From the NCBI GenBank assembly GCA_022774865.1, contig JALFLH010000032.1:1-58588 (forward strand): a DNA stretch of 58,588 bases, written 5' to 3'. A program made the position numbers and the translations under genes. The notes beneath the pieces were generated by a model. That model worked only from the letters and a program-made list of their open reading frames with translations, was not told the DNA's origin and did no database searches. The stretch comes from Clostridiales bacterium (GTDB lineage: Bacteria > Bacillota > Clostridia > Oscillospirales > Oscillospiraceae). Each line of letters starts with the position of its first letter. Position 1 is the first letter of the stretch. Below are positions 1-8,333 of the stretch, one piece after another.

Positions 1-180
1 AAGCAAGCATTTTTTTCAGAATTCCATGGCTTTTCTGGAGATGATGCTTAATGTAATCTGGAATAATTTTGTATGTGTCAAAATTTGTGGAATTTAGGAT
101 CTATGGAATTGCTAAAAATCGTGTTAACATTTTACCCCAGAGAATCAAACAATTATCCAGCAAATTCTCAATGTTTACCT

Positions 181-227
181 GCAAAAAGCACTTTAGATGC
201 AACTTTTTGAAAGTTGCATCTAAAGTG
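181..227 (-). terminator. Rho-independent terminator of the tRNA operon
   Basis: A 17-bp perfect inverted repeat (arms 189-205 and 211-227) is followed, reading on the minus strand, by C then TTTTT (183-187). It lies 12 bases beyond the last tRNA gene, so it ends the five-tRNA transcript. Nothing else was recognised in bases 1-180. Confidence 0.85.
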
Positions 228-238
228 TTGGATAAATA

Positions 239-313
239 TGGAGGTACCGCCCAGATTTGAACTGGGGAATGAAGGTTTTGCAGACCTTTGCCTTACCGCT
301 TGGCTACGGTACC
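239..313 (-). tRNA. tRNA-Cys (GCA)
   Basis: Reading the minus strand, the acceptor arms GGTACCG (307-313) and CGGTACC (243-249) pair, the anticodon loop reads CTGCAAA with anticodon GCA, the T arm carries TTCAAAT, and the 3' CCA is encoded in the DNA (239-241). It is the last gene of the tRNA operon. Confidence 0.95.
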
Positions 314-320
314 ATATGAA

Positions 321-345
321 ATAAGGAACGCAATGCGTTCCTTAT
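321..345. other. Hairpin in the tRNA-Gly/tRNA-Cys spacer
   Basis: Arms ATAAGGAACGCA and TGCGTTCCTTAT (12 bp, perfect) flank a single base, so the real loop is a few bases wide. It fills most of the 36-base spacer between the two tRNA genes. It could be a processing signal or a remnant terminator; there is no clear T run on the minus strand. Confidence 0.7.
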
Positions 346-349
346 CTTT

Positions 350-425
350 TGGAGCGGGTGACGAGGCTCGAACTCGCTACCTCCACCTTGGCAAGGTGGC
401 GCTCTACCGGATGAGCTACACCCGC
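350..425 (-). tRNA. tRNA-Gly (GCC)
   Basis: On the minus strand the acceptor GCGGGTG pairs with CACCCGC, the anticodon loop reads TTGCCAA (GCC), the T arm has GTTCGAG, and CCA is encoded. Length is 76 bases with CCA. It is fourth in the operon. Confidence 0.95.
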
Positions 426-430
426 ATCTC

Positions 431-448
431 GGTTCCCGATTGGGAACC
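431..448. other. Hairpin in the tRNA-Phe/tRNA-Gly spacer
   Basis: GGTTCCC (431-437), loop GATT, GGGAACC (442-448): a perfect 7-bp stem with a 4-base loop inside a 24-base spacer. Its sequence is unrelated to the hairpins in the neighbouring spacers. Confidence 0.7.
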
Positions 449-449
449 A

Positions 450-525
450 TGGTGCCTCCGGTCGGAATCGAACCAACGACACGAGGATTTTCAGTCCTCT
501 GCTCTACCTACTGAGCTACAGAGGC
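450..525 (-). tRNA. tRNA-Phe (GAA)
   Basis: Minus strand: acceptor GCCTCTG at 519-525 pairs with CGGAGGC at 454-460 (one G-T pair), the anticodon loop reads CTGAAAA (GAA), the T arm has GTTCGAT, and CCA is encoded. Third gene of the operon. Confidence 0.95.
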
Positions 526-528
526 ATA

Positions 529-552
529 TTGAGCAAAATTTCTTTTGCTCAA
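529..552. other. Hairpin in the tRNA-Asp/tRNA-Phe spacer
   Basis: TTGAGCAAAA (529-538) and TTTTGCTCAA (543-552) form a perfect 10-bp stem with a 4-base loop, the third different hairpin placed between tRNA genes of this operon. Confidence 0.7.
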
Positions 553-573
553 CCGCACCAAAGATGCTTAAAT

Positions 574-650
574 TGGCGACCCGGAACGGACTCGAACCGT
601 CGACCTCCAGCGTGACAGGCTGGCGTGCTAACCGACTGCACCACCGGGCC
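574..650 (-). tRNA. tRNA-Asp (GTC)
   Basis: Minus strand: acceptor GGCCCGG (644-650) with CCGGGTC (578-584), including one G-T pair; anticodon loop CTGTCAC (GTC); T arm GTTCGAG; encoded CCA. It lies only 6 bases after tRNA-Val, the one spacer too short for a hairpin. Confidence 0.94.
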
Positions 651-656
651 AGATTC

Positions 657-732
657 TGGTGGGAACAACAGGGCTCGAACCTGTGACCCCATGCTTGTAA
701 GGCATGTGCTCTCCCAGCTGAGCTATGCTCCC
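657..732 (-). tRNA. tRNA-Val (TAC)
   Basis: Minus strand: acceptor GGGAGCA (726-732) with TGTTCCC (661-667), anticodon loop CTTACAA (TAC), T arm GTTCGAG, encoded CCA. It is the first gene of the five-tRNA operon, nearest the promoter. Confidence 0.95.
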
Positions 733-737
733 CTGAC

Positions 738-774
738 CGTCGCTCCCCGATGTGGGATTCACATCTCAGCGACG
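738..774 (-). other. Leader hairpin of the tRNA operon
   Basis: CGTCGCT (738-744) and AGCGACG (768-774) pair, and inside them GATGTG pairs with CACATC. The hairpin starts at the expected first transcribed base (about 774) and ends just before tRNA-Val, so it forms the whole 5' leader of the precursor. Confidence 0.65.
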
Positions 775-780
775 TTGATT

Positions 781-809
781 ATTATACACAGGAAGCACTG
801 TTTTGTCAA
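781..809 (-). promoter_or_regulatory. Consensus sigma-A promoter of the tRNA operon
   Basis: Minus strand TTGACA (804-809), exactly 17 bases, TATAAT (781-786). Both boxes match the vegetative consensus fully, as expected for a strongly expressed stable-RNA operon. Confidence 0.92.
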
Positions 810-833
810 CCCTTTTTTTCGCCTTTTCTGTGA

Positions 834-860
834 AAAACTTCTCCATGTACATTCGTGGAG
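834..860 (-). terminator. Weak terminator-like hairpin after hslO
   Basis: On the minus strand an imperfect stem CTCCA...TGGAG (841-860) is followed by AAG and TTTTT. It lies just beyond the hslO stop and upstream of the tRNA promoter. The stem is short, so termination is only plausible. Confidence 0.4.
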
Positions 861-885
861 TATTCCTCTCAAAATCGGAGACTTT

Positions 886-1764
886 TTAACTTTTCTGAAT
901 CAGTTTACGAATATCTGCCGGGGTAAACTGGTAGACCGTATCGCAAAACTGACAGGAAACCGGGAATGTCTTTCCCTCATCCGCTATTTCCGTAAGTTCC
1001 TTTTTACCCAGACTGATCAGCGCCGCCTCCACCCGGCTGCGGGTGCAGTAGCACCGATAGGACACCTCAGTTGTCTCCAAAAATACCACGCCCAGTTCCC
1101 CCAGAACTTCGCCCAGAATCTCCTCCGGTGTCATGCCCCGATCCAGCATGGGTGTTACGGCTCCGGCACGGTGAATCCCTGCCTCCAGCTTGTCAATCAC
1201 CTCGTCCGGCGTTCCGGGAAGCAGTTGAATCAGATACCCTCCTGCCACCTTGACGGAATAATCCCTGTCCACCAGAACACCCAGGGCGCAGGCCGTGGGA
1301 ATCTGCTCACTCTGTGCAAAATAGGCGGTGATATCATCGCCGATTTCGCCGCTCACCAGCGCGGTGGAGCCGATATATGGCTCCTTCATCCGCAGATCCC
1401 GAATCACAGTCAGCGTTCCGTTCACGCCCACCGTAGCGCCCACATTGAGCTTTCCGGGGTATTTTTCCACCAGCGGCACCTTCGGTTCCGTTACACATCC
1501 CCGGACATTGCCCACGGCGTCCGACACACAGGTAATGGTTCCGATGGGGCCGCCGCCCCGAATCTGCAGCGTCATGGAGCCGTCATCCACCTTCTGCATA
1601 TTGCCCATCATGGAGGCAGCGCTCAGCGCCCGCCCAAGCGCTGCGGTGGCGTTGGGCGTTGTACCATGAATCTGAGCGGCACGGCTGACAATTTCCGTGG
1701 AGCGGATTGCCACGGCCTTGACAAAGCCGTCCATACTCATGCCACGTACCAAATAATCACTCAT
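886..1764 (-). CDS. hslO: Hsp33 redox-regulated holdase chaperone
   Basis: This 292-residue protein matches the Hsp33/HslO family in length and layout. Its N-terminal chaperone domain contains the family stretch ALGRALSAASMMG near residues 43-55. The C-terminal zinc switch shows the CxC...CxxC pattern at C238, C240, C271 and C274. In the family these cysteines hold zinc when reduced; oxidation and unfolding release it and turn the protein into an ATP-independent holdase in the cytoplasm. The start ATG overlaps the stop of the upstream methyltransferase gene (ATGA), so the two are translationally coupled. It is the last gene of the dcw-side run. In an anaerobe a disulfide-switched chaperone suits sudden oxidative stress. 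Assignment is firm. Confidence 0.95.
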   Translation of the reverse strand: MSDYLVRGMSMDGFVKAVAIRSTEIVSRAAQIHGTTPNATAALGRALSAASMMGNMQKVDDGSMTLQIRGGGPIGTITCVSDAVGNVRGCVTEPKVPLVEKYPGKLNVGATVGVNGTLTVIRDLRMKEPYIGSTALVSGEIGDDITAYFAQSEQIPTACALGVLVDRDYSVKVAGGYLIQLLPGTPDEVIDKLEAGIHRAGAVTPMLDRGMTPEEILGEVLGELGVVFLETTEVSYRCYCTRSRVEAALISLGKKELTEIADEGKTFPVSCQFCDTVYQFTPADIRKLIQKS

Positions 1765-2510
1765 CTGACAATTCCCTTTCTAGCCATAAAGTAAATCCGC
1801 TGCTCTCCCTCCCGGGGTGCGGAAAAAGTTCGATCGCCATACACCTCAATCCGGCTGAAGCCCGCCGCTTTCAGATAGGCCCTTAACTGTTCCTGAGAAT
1901 AGGCATACTCCCGGTGCTCCTCAAAGGAGCGGCGCCAGAGCTTCCCGTCCCGCTGAAACAGATCCATACCGTAGGAGCAGATATTGGTCTGTTCGTCGAA
2001 TTCTCCCCGCCAGACGCAGTAGACATCCTCATCCTCGTCGAGAAAAACCTGCCCGTCCATTGCCCGGAGCTTCTCGGGGGTATTCACGTCGAAAATGAAA
2101 ATGCCGCCGGGATTCAGCGCGCGGTAAATCCGCCGAAGCGCCTCCTGACAATCCGCCGGTTCTGTCAGGTAATCCAGACTGTCCAACGCGCACACCGCCA
2201 GATCCACCGCTCGGGGAACCCGAAGCCTCTGAAGAGGCTGGCATGAGAAATGGGGCATGGGATTCAGGTCCTGCGTTTTCATAGCGGCAACGGTAAGCAT
2301 TTCCTCAGACAGATCGACGCCCAGCACGGGATAGCCCATTTGGGCCAGCAGCGCAGTCACGGAACCGGTACCGCAGGCCAGATCCATCACCGTTCGCGGG
2401 TGTAGACCCTCCCGCTCCAGAATCCGTAAATAGAAATCCACCACGGCCTGATAGTCCACATCGTTTGTCAGGCGGTCATAGCTTGCCGCCAATGCTTCAT
2501 AAGCGCTCAT
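1761..2510 (-). CDS. Class I SAM-dependent methyltransferase
   Basis: The 249-residue product has a Rossmann-fold methyltransferase signature: motif I VMDLACGTGSVTALLA near residue 40, an acidic GVDLSEEML strand, and a motif resembling FIFDVNTPEKL. This combination is seen in small-molecule or unassigned methyltransferases; the substrate cannot be told. The chosen start (MSAYEAL) has a GGGGAGCGGGA ribosome site just upstream. The longer frame reaching 2534 would run through the ftsZ terminator hairpin and is unlikely. It overlaps hslO by ATGA. With a terminator between ftsZ and this gene, the methyltransferase-hslO pair depends on readthrough or on a promoter I could not identify. Confidence 0.8.
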   Translation of the reverse strand: MSAYEALAASYDRLTNDVDYQAVVDFYLRILEREGLHPRTVMDLACGTGSVTALLAQMGYPVLGVDLSEEMLTVAAMKTQDLNPMPHFSCQPLQRLRVPRAVDLAVCALDSLDYLTEPADCQEALRRIYRALNPGGIFIFDVNTPEKLRAMDGQVFLDEDEDVYCVWRGEFDEQTNICSYGMDLFQRDGKLWRRSFEEHREYAYSQEQLRAYLKAAGFSRIEVYGDRTFSAPREGEQRIYFMARKGIVR

Positions 2511-2524
2511 TTCCCGCTCCCCAT

Positions 2525-2558
2525 AAAAACGCATCCCGGACAGTCCGTCCGGGATGCG
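2525..2558 (-). terminator. Terminator after ftsZ
   Basis: Arms 2531-2541 (GCATCCCGGAC) and 2547-2557 form a perfect 11-bp stem. Read on the minus strand, G and TTTTT follow (2526-2530). It lies in the 59-base gap between ftsZ and the methyltransferase start. Confidence 0.85.
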
Positions 2559-2569
2559 GCAGATGTTCC

Positions 2570-3655
<1,086 letters not shown>

Positions 3656-3680
3656 AATCTCTCCTCCTATGTATCGTTTT

Positions 3681-3707
3681 TCAGCGGCGGGCTTGGAGCC
3701 GCCGGTT
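3681..3707. other. Hairpin in the ftsZ leader
   Basis: CGGCGG and CCGCCG pair around an 8-base loop between the ftsZ promoter and its ribosome site. A T run follows only on the plus strand, where no gene needs terminating, so it is better read as a structured mRNA leader. Confidence 0.45.
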
Positions 3708-3735
3708 TTTCTCCGATTTTTATTTGTACCCATCT

Positions 3736-3764
3736 ATTCTATCCCCAAAACTCCATTTGGTCAA
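3736..3764 (-). promoter_or_regulatory. ftsZ promoter
   Basis: Minus strand TTGACC (3759-3764), 17 bases, TAGAAT (3736-3741). Each box differs from consensus by one base. It lies about 80 bases upstream of the ftsZ start in the ftsQ-ftsZ gap. Confidence 0.75.
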
Positions 3765-3811
3765 TATGATTTCTTCAAAATCACAACCGAATTTACAAAA
3801 TTCTTACAGGT

Positions 3812-4996
3812 TTATTCAAACGGGGTATAACCCGGCTGATCCGGCCAGGTGGTAAAGCTCACATCCAGAACGCCCATTTCGTAGTCGTTCAGTTGGGAAA
3901 TCGCCCGGTTCATATACGTGATCTTCTTTTCCATATCTCCGGTATCACCCAGTTTCACCTGAAAACGCTGGCCGTACCAGAGCTCAATGTTGCTCAGGCT
4001 GGACACATCCACAGACGCGACCTCGCCTACAATGTCGTTGTTCTCCAGACAGGAGAGAATGTGAAGCGCGGCATTCAGCCGGTCTGTTCCGGTGACCGTC
4101 ACCGGGATGGTTTCTCCGGCAGGAACCGTCGCGCCCTCCTCCGTCTGTGTTGAAGCGGGGGCATCCTGCGTGATAACCGCCTTTACCGGCTCGCCTTCCA
4201 CAGGGTTGTCCAGCGTGACGCCCAGCACCTTGGTGTAGCTTCCGGCGGTTCCGCCATCAATCTGCTCCACGGCTTTTCCCTGAGAGGTCATCAGCCACCA
4301 GGTTCCGTCCCCGGTCTGAATGGCATAAGCCACGTCAAATTCCTCTATGTAAATATTAACCGTATCCGGCAGTTTTATTCCAATTCTCACGGTGTCAACA
4401 TAGGGAAGCGCCGTCTTGATTTTGCCGCACGCCCGGGCGTTGTTCAGGCTCAGCAGCCTGTCCCCTGCTTCAATGCCGGAGGCCTCCTGAACCGTCCACG
4501 CGCCATAGGCCCGGTTGCCATACACCACCACGTTTTTTACCTTAAAGAAAACCGAGAGTCCCATGGTGATGGCGGCCACCACGGCAAGAACCACCGCGAT
4601 CTGGAGCAGCAGCGTATTCAGATGAAACGGTCTGGGTTGGGTGTAGCTGACCGCCGGACGGTGTCTGCGGCGTTTTTCCTGCTCCTTCCGTTCCCGGGCG
4701 CGCTGCGCAGACCGACGGCGCTGTGCCGCACGCCTGGCGCTCTGCGGGTCGCGGGGTGTCTGTCCGGGTTGTCGGTTCGGGTGGAACACCACTTCCTCGG
4801 CGCTGCTTTCAATCTGCCGCGGCTCCGTGTCCCGCGCCGGTCGGGAACCCGGCTGGCGCCGGGTGCTTTCCGCATTCTGCCGGGCATCTGCGCGGGGGCG
4901 CTCCCCGCCGGGCGCGGCGCAGTGTCCGGCCGCATCCGTGCGCTCCGCCGGACGGCGTCCAGGTGCGGCAGCGCGCTTTTTATCCTTGGTATTCAT
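3812..4996 (-). CDS. ftsQ: Cell division protein FtsQ/DivIB
   Basis: A 394-residue bitopic division protein. The first ~125 residues are a charged, Arg/Ala/Gln-rich cytoplasmic tail, longer than usual. One membrane segment follows (LLLQIAVVLAVVAAITMGL), then the extracytoplasmic POTRA region with FFKVKNVVVYGNRAY, and a beta domain containing GIKLPDTVNIYIEE and AYAIQTGDGTWWLM. FtsQ/DivIB joins FtsL and FtsB-type proteins to regulate FtsW and its partner PBP. It sits between murG and ftsZ, the normal dcw position. RBS AGGAGGAAGAAT precedes the ATG. A low-complexity Glu/Thr-rich insert lies around residues 270-290. Family call is firm; whether it is named ftsQ or divIB is a matter of convention. 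Confidence 0.92.
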   Translation of the reverse strand: MNTKDKKRAAAPGRRPAERTDAAGHCAAPGGERPRADARQNAESTRRQPGSRPARDTEPRQIESSAEEVVFHPNRQPGQTPRDPQSARRAAQRRRSAQRARERKEQEKRRRHRPAVSYTQPRPFHLNTLLLQIAVVLAVVAAITMGLSVFFKVKNVVVYGNRAYGAWTVQEASGIEAGDRLLSLNNARACGKIKTALPYVDTVRIGIKLPDTVNIYIEEFDVAYAIQTGDGTWWLMTSQGKAVEQIDGGTAGSYTKVLGVTLDNPVEGEPVKAVITQDAPASTQTEEGATVPAGETIPVTVTGTDRLNAALHILSCLENNDIVGEVASVDVSSLSNIELWYGQRFQVKLGDTGDMEKKITYMNRAISQLNDYEMGVLDVSFTTWPDQPGYTPFE

Positions 4997-5006
4997 ATTC
5001 TTCCTC

Positions 5007-6143
5007 CTAGGCGCGGTTTCTGCGTGATAGCTCTTCCAGAATGTCGCAGATCCGCTCGGCGGAATCCTGCTTGACCATGCGGTGGAGCGCCTGCGTCATT
5101 TTGGCACGGCGTTCCCCGTCCGCCAACAGCGCGGTGACCTCCCGGTAAATCCGCTTCGGGCTGCAGTCCTTTTCCAGCACCACCACCGCGCCGCCCGCCT
5201 CTTCCAGCACCCGGGCGTTCTTCTCCTGATGGTTGTTGGTCACATTGGGCGAAGGAATCAGAATGCAGGGCGTACCGGAGGCCGCAATCTCATTGCAGGT
5301 GGCTGCACCGGCGCGGCTGATAATCACGTCTGCCGCTGCCATCACGGTGGGCATATTATAGATATATTCACGGATATCCAGCATCGGACAGCATTCGAAA
5401 TTTACGCCGTCGTCCCTGACGCGCTGGGGCATCCAGTCCCAGCCGAAGCTGCCCACCGCGTGGATGTGGTGGAAGGGAAAGCCATCCGCCTGCTCCAGCG
5501 GCATCATATCCGCCATAGTCTCGTTCATAACCTTGGCGCCCTGACTGCCGAAAGCGGAAACCACCAGGGGCTTGCTGTCACAGATGCCCAGCTCCTTCCG
5601 CGCCTGCTCCCGGGTGCCGTAAAGGAACTCCCGCTGGACGGGCATCCCGACCACCTCAACCCGCTCCGGATTCCGGTACTGGTTTCTGCTCTCCTCAAAG
5701 CACACCAGCACCCGGTCGGCGGTGTCAGCCGCCATTTTCGTGGTCAGGCCGGGGGTGGCGTTGCTCTCGTGAACGCAGGTGGGAATGCCCAGCTTATGCC
5801 CGGCATAGAGCGCTGGAAAGCTGGCGTAGCCGCCGGTACCGATGATCACATCCGGCCTGAAATCCCGGATGATCTTTTTGCACCGGTTCACCGCGCTGAG
5901 CACGCACCGGGCAGCTCTGATGTTCTTCTTCAGAGCTGCCAGACTTTTCCCCCGGCTCAGCCCGGAACCGGGCAGGCAGACCAGCTCATAGCCGGCCTGG
6001 GGCACCAACTGCTCCTCCATATGCCCTTCGGCGCCGATAAAGAGGATTTTGCAGTCCGGGTGCCGTTCTTTCAGGATATTGGCCACGGCGATGGCAGGAT
6101 TGATATGCCCGCCGGTTCCGCCACAGGTAAAAATCACATTCAT
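5007..6143 (-). CDS. murG: UDP-GlcNAc:lipid I transferase MurG
   Basis: The 378-residue product converts lipid I to lipid II by adding GlcNAc on the cytoplasmic face of the membrane. It has the N-terminal GGTGGHINPAIAVA loop of MurG, the acceptor-side HESNATPGL stretch, and the C-terminal donor-site region SRAGAATCNEIAASGTP with IPSPNVTNNHQEKNA. Length is typical. Its ATG overlaps the ftsW stop (ATGA) and a GGAGG lies 7 bases upstream. Gene order ftsW-murG-ftsQ is standard apart from the absence of murC. Confidence 0.97.
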   Translation of the reverse strand: MNVIFTCGGTGGHINPAIAVANILKERHPDCKILFIGAEGHMEEQLVPQAGYELVCLPGSGLSRGKSLAALKKNIRAARCVLSAVNRCKKIIRDFRPDVIIGTGGYASFPALYAGHKLGIPTCVHESNATPGLTTKMAADTADRVLVCFEESRNQYRNPERVEVVGMPVQREFLYGTREQARKELGICDSKPLVVSAFGSQGAKVMNETMADMMPLEQADGFPFHHIHAVGSFGWDWMPQRVRDDGVNFECCPMLDIREYIYNMPTVMAAADVIISRAGAATCNEIAASGTPCILIPSPNVTNNHQEKNARVLEEAGGAVVVLEKDCSPKRIYREVTALLADGERRAKMTQALHRMVKQDSAERICDILEELSRRNRA

Positions 6144-7309
6144 AAGGTAGCCTCCTGTTTCTTGATCTCGTTTCGATGACGGGAGATGCTCAGCACAATA
6201 CCCATCTCGCCCAGGTTCACCGCGAGCGCCGTTCCGCCATAAGAAAAGAACGGCAGTGAGATGCCCGTGGATGGCAGCAGATTCGTCACCACCCCCAGAT
6301 TCAGGATGGTCTGAACGGCGATGAGCGTCACAAGTCCCGCGGCCAGCACCGTTGAAAACCGGTCGGCAGCCCGCAGCGCGATCCAGTAGCCCCGGAGGAT
6401 GGCCATGGCAAAGAGCGCAATAATCAGCATTGCCCCGACAAGCCCCAGTTCCTCACAGGCGATCGCGAAGATATAGTCGTTATATTGGAAGGGTAAATAC
6501 AGGTATTTCTGCTTGGACTTTCCGAAGCCCAGCCCGAACAGGCCGCCCGAGCCGATGGCGTACAGGGACTGCAGGATCTGATAGCCGGTGTCCCCCGGGT
6601 CCTGCTCCGGGTGGAGCCAGGCCGTAATCCGGTCGCCGGCATAGCCCATCAGGCTGACATAGATCACCACAAACGCGGCCGCGGCTCCCGCTCCGGCCAG
6701 AAGCCATTTGGGGCTGGTGCCCGCCACAAACATCATCACCACCGCCACCATGCCCATCAGCATAATGGCAGACAGGTGTCTTTCCAGCGCCAGCGGAATC
6801 AGAATGCCCAGCAGGGCACAGCCGAATCCCAGCACGCCATACCGGAATTTCTTCGCGTCTGCGCCAAAGCCTCTGGTCAGCCGGGCGAACAGCACAATCA
6901 GGGTAAATTTGGCAATTTCCGAGGGCTGGAACCGGAGCCCCGCCAGATTAATCCAGCGCTTTGCGCCATTGACCTCCTCGCCCACAACCAGTACGGAAAG
7001 GAGCAGTACGATGCTGACGGCATACAGCGGCCATGCCATGCGGTACCAGAATTCCGCCGGAATCCGGCTGAACGCAGCCATGGCGATCAGACCCACTGCG
7101 GCGCAGACCGCCTGCTTCTGCAGATACCGGGTTGCGCTTTGATAGCCCGTGTCGAACTCGCTCTGGGCGTAGCTCGCCGAATAGAGCACCGCCAGTCCCG
7201 CCAGCAGCAGGAGCAAAATCAGAATCAGAAATGGAATATCCACCGTTTCGCCGGATCGTTTCAGCCTCCGGCGGTCCTCTTTGGCATACAGAAGCCGCTC
7301 TGCTGCCAT
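6140..7309 (-). CDS. ftsW: SEDS-family septal wall polymerase FtsW
   Basis: A 389-residue polytopic SEDS protein with about ten membrane segments. The long loop contains GSGGLFGLGFGKSKQKY, YLPFQYNDYIFAIACEELG, and the C-terminal part has LPSTGISLPFFSYGGTALA, all hallmarks of FtsW/SpoVE/RodA. SEDS proteins polymerise lipid II into glycan strands together with a class B PBP. The start (MAAERLL) has AAAGGAGA just upstream; the longer frame overlaps mraY out of frame and is spurious. It follows mraY directly, where many genomes place murD. In a spore former it could be called spoVE; the dcw position favours ftsW. Confidence 0.93.
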   Translation of the reverse strand: MAAERLLYAKEDRRRLKRSGETVDIPFLILILLLLLAGLAVLYSASYAQSEFDTGYQSATRYLQKQAVCAAVGLIAMAAFSRIPAEFWYRMAWPLYAVSIVLLLSVLVVGEEVNGAKRWINLAGLRFQPSEIAKFTLIVLFARLTRGFGADAKKFRYGVLGFGCALLGILIPLALERHLSAIMLMGMVAVVMMFVAGTSPKWLLAGAGAAAAFVVIYVSLMGYAGDRITAWLHPEQDPGDTGYQILQSLYAIGSGGLFGLGFGKSKQKYLYLPFQYNDYIFAIACEELGLVGAMLIIALFAMAILRGYWIALRAADRFSTVLAAGLVTLIAVQTILNLGVVTNLLPSTGISLPFFSYGGTALAVNLGEMGIVLSISRHRNEIKKQEATL

Positions 7310-7337
7310 GGATTCTCCTTTCCCGAAAAATGGGGAA

Positions 7338-8315
7338 TCAGCCGATGCGTCCCTGAATGCTGACCCATGCCAGCAGACACATTCCGGCGGAAACCGCGGT
7401 GAACACCAGAACAATTTTCTCTTCCTTCCAGCCGCACATCTCAAAATGGTGGTGGATCGGAGCCATCCTGAAGAACCGCTTGCCGTGGGTTGCCCGGAAA
7501 TAGGCAACCTGAATGATATCGGACAGGGTCTCCATCATGTACACAAAGCCCGCCAGAATCAGTACCAGGGGCATATCCAGTGCGAACGCCATGGCACAGA
7601 CCACGCCGCCCAGGAACAGGGAGCCGGTGTCGCCCATGAACACCTTAGCCGGGTGCCAGTTGTAGAACAGATAGGCGATCAGGCCGCCGGTCAGGCACGC
7701 GGGCAGCAGCGCAAGGTCAAATTTCCCCATCGCCACGGAGGCAGCGGTGAAGAAGATCATGACCGGAATGGTAACGGAGCTGGACAGGCCGTCCACGCCG
7801 TCGGTCAGATTCACCGCGTTGACGCAGCCCACCATCACAAACATGGCGAAGAAAATATAGACAATCGGGTGAATCACGAAGGTGACGTTCAAAAACGGAA
7901 TATACAGATGGCAGTTCATGCCGCCGGTGCGGTACATGACATACAGAAACAGGGCGGAAACCGCCATCTGCAACAGGGCTTTCTGCAGAGAGGTCAGCCC
8001 CATGTTCTGCTTCTTTTTCAGCTTACAGAAATCGTCGATAAAGCCGATGGCGCCGAAGCACAACGCCAGAAGCAGCACAAAATAAACGCTGTAGTCGCTT
8101 ACGAACGGCAGGTTGCACACCAGACAGATGATCACCGCGCCGATAAACATCAACCCGCCCATCATGGGAGTGCCCGCCTTATAGTTGTGCCAGGTAGGGC
8201 CGACCTCCCGAATAGACTGTCCCGCCTTCAGCGCCCGCAGTACCGGCAGCAGCAGATAGCCCAGCCCGCCGGATAAAACGGCGCCCACCACCGCCGTGAT
8301 CAGAATTCTTGTCAT
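7338..8315 (-). CDS. mraY: Phospho-MurNAc-pentapeptide transferase MraY
   Basis: A 325-residue integral membrane enzyme that moves phospho-MurNAc-pentapeptide from UDP to undecaprenyl phosphate, making lipid I. The family motifs are present: the catalytic-loop aspartates in FIDDFCKL, NAVNLTDGVDGL, and VFMGDTGSLFLGG, with a C-terminal HHHFE preceded by MAPI. Length and about ten hydrophobic segments fit. RBS GGAGG lies 8 bases before ATG. It stands between murF and ftsW. Confidence 0.97.
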   Translation of the reverse strand: MTRILITAVVGAVLSGGLGYLLLPVLRALKAGQSIREVGPTWHNYKAGTPMMGGLMFIGAVIICLVCNLPFVSDYSVYFVLLLALCFGAIGFIDDFCKLKKKQNMGLTSLQKALLQMAVSALFLYVMYRTGGMNCHLYIPFLNVTFVIHPIVYIFFAMFVMVGCVNAVNLTDGVDGLSSSVTIPVMIFFTAASVAMGKFDLALLPACLTGGLIAYLFYNWHPAKVFMGDTGSLFLGGVVCAMAFALDMPLVLILAGFVYMMETLSDIIQVAYFRATHGKRFFRMAPIHHHFEMCGWKEEKIVLVFTAVSAGMCLLAWVSIQGRIG

Positions 8316-8333
8316 TGTCTTGTCCTCCGTATC

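Noticed and set aside
288..1794. Plus-strand frames over the tRNA genes and hslO
   Set aside because: They run through tRNA genes and antisense to hslO.
3681..3720. Terminator on the plus strand before ftsZ
   Set aside because: The stem plus T run reads correctly only on the strand that has no gene; probably just a leader hairpin of ftsZ.
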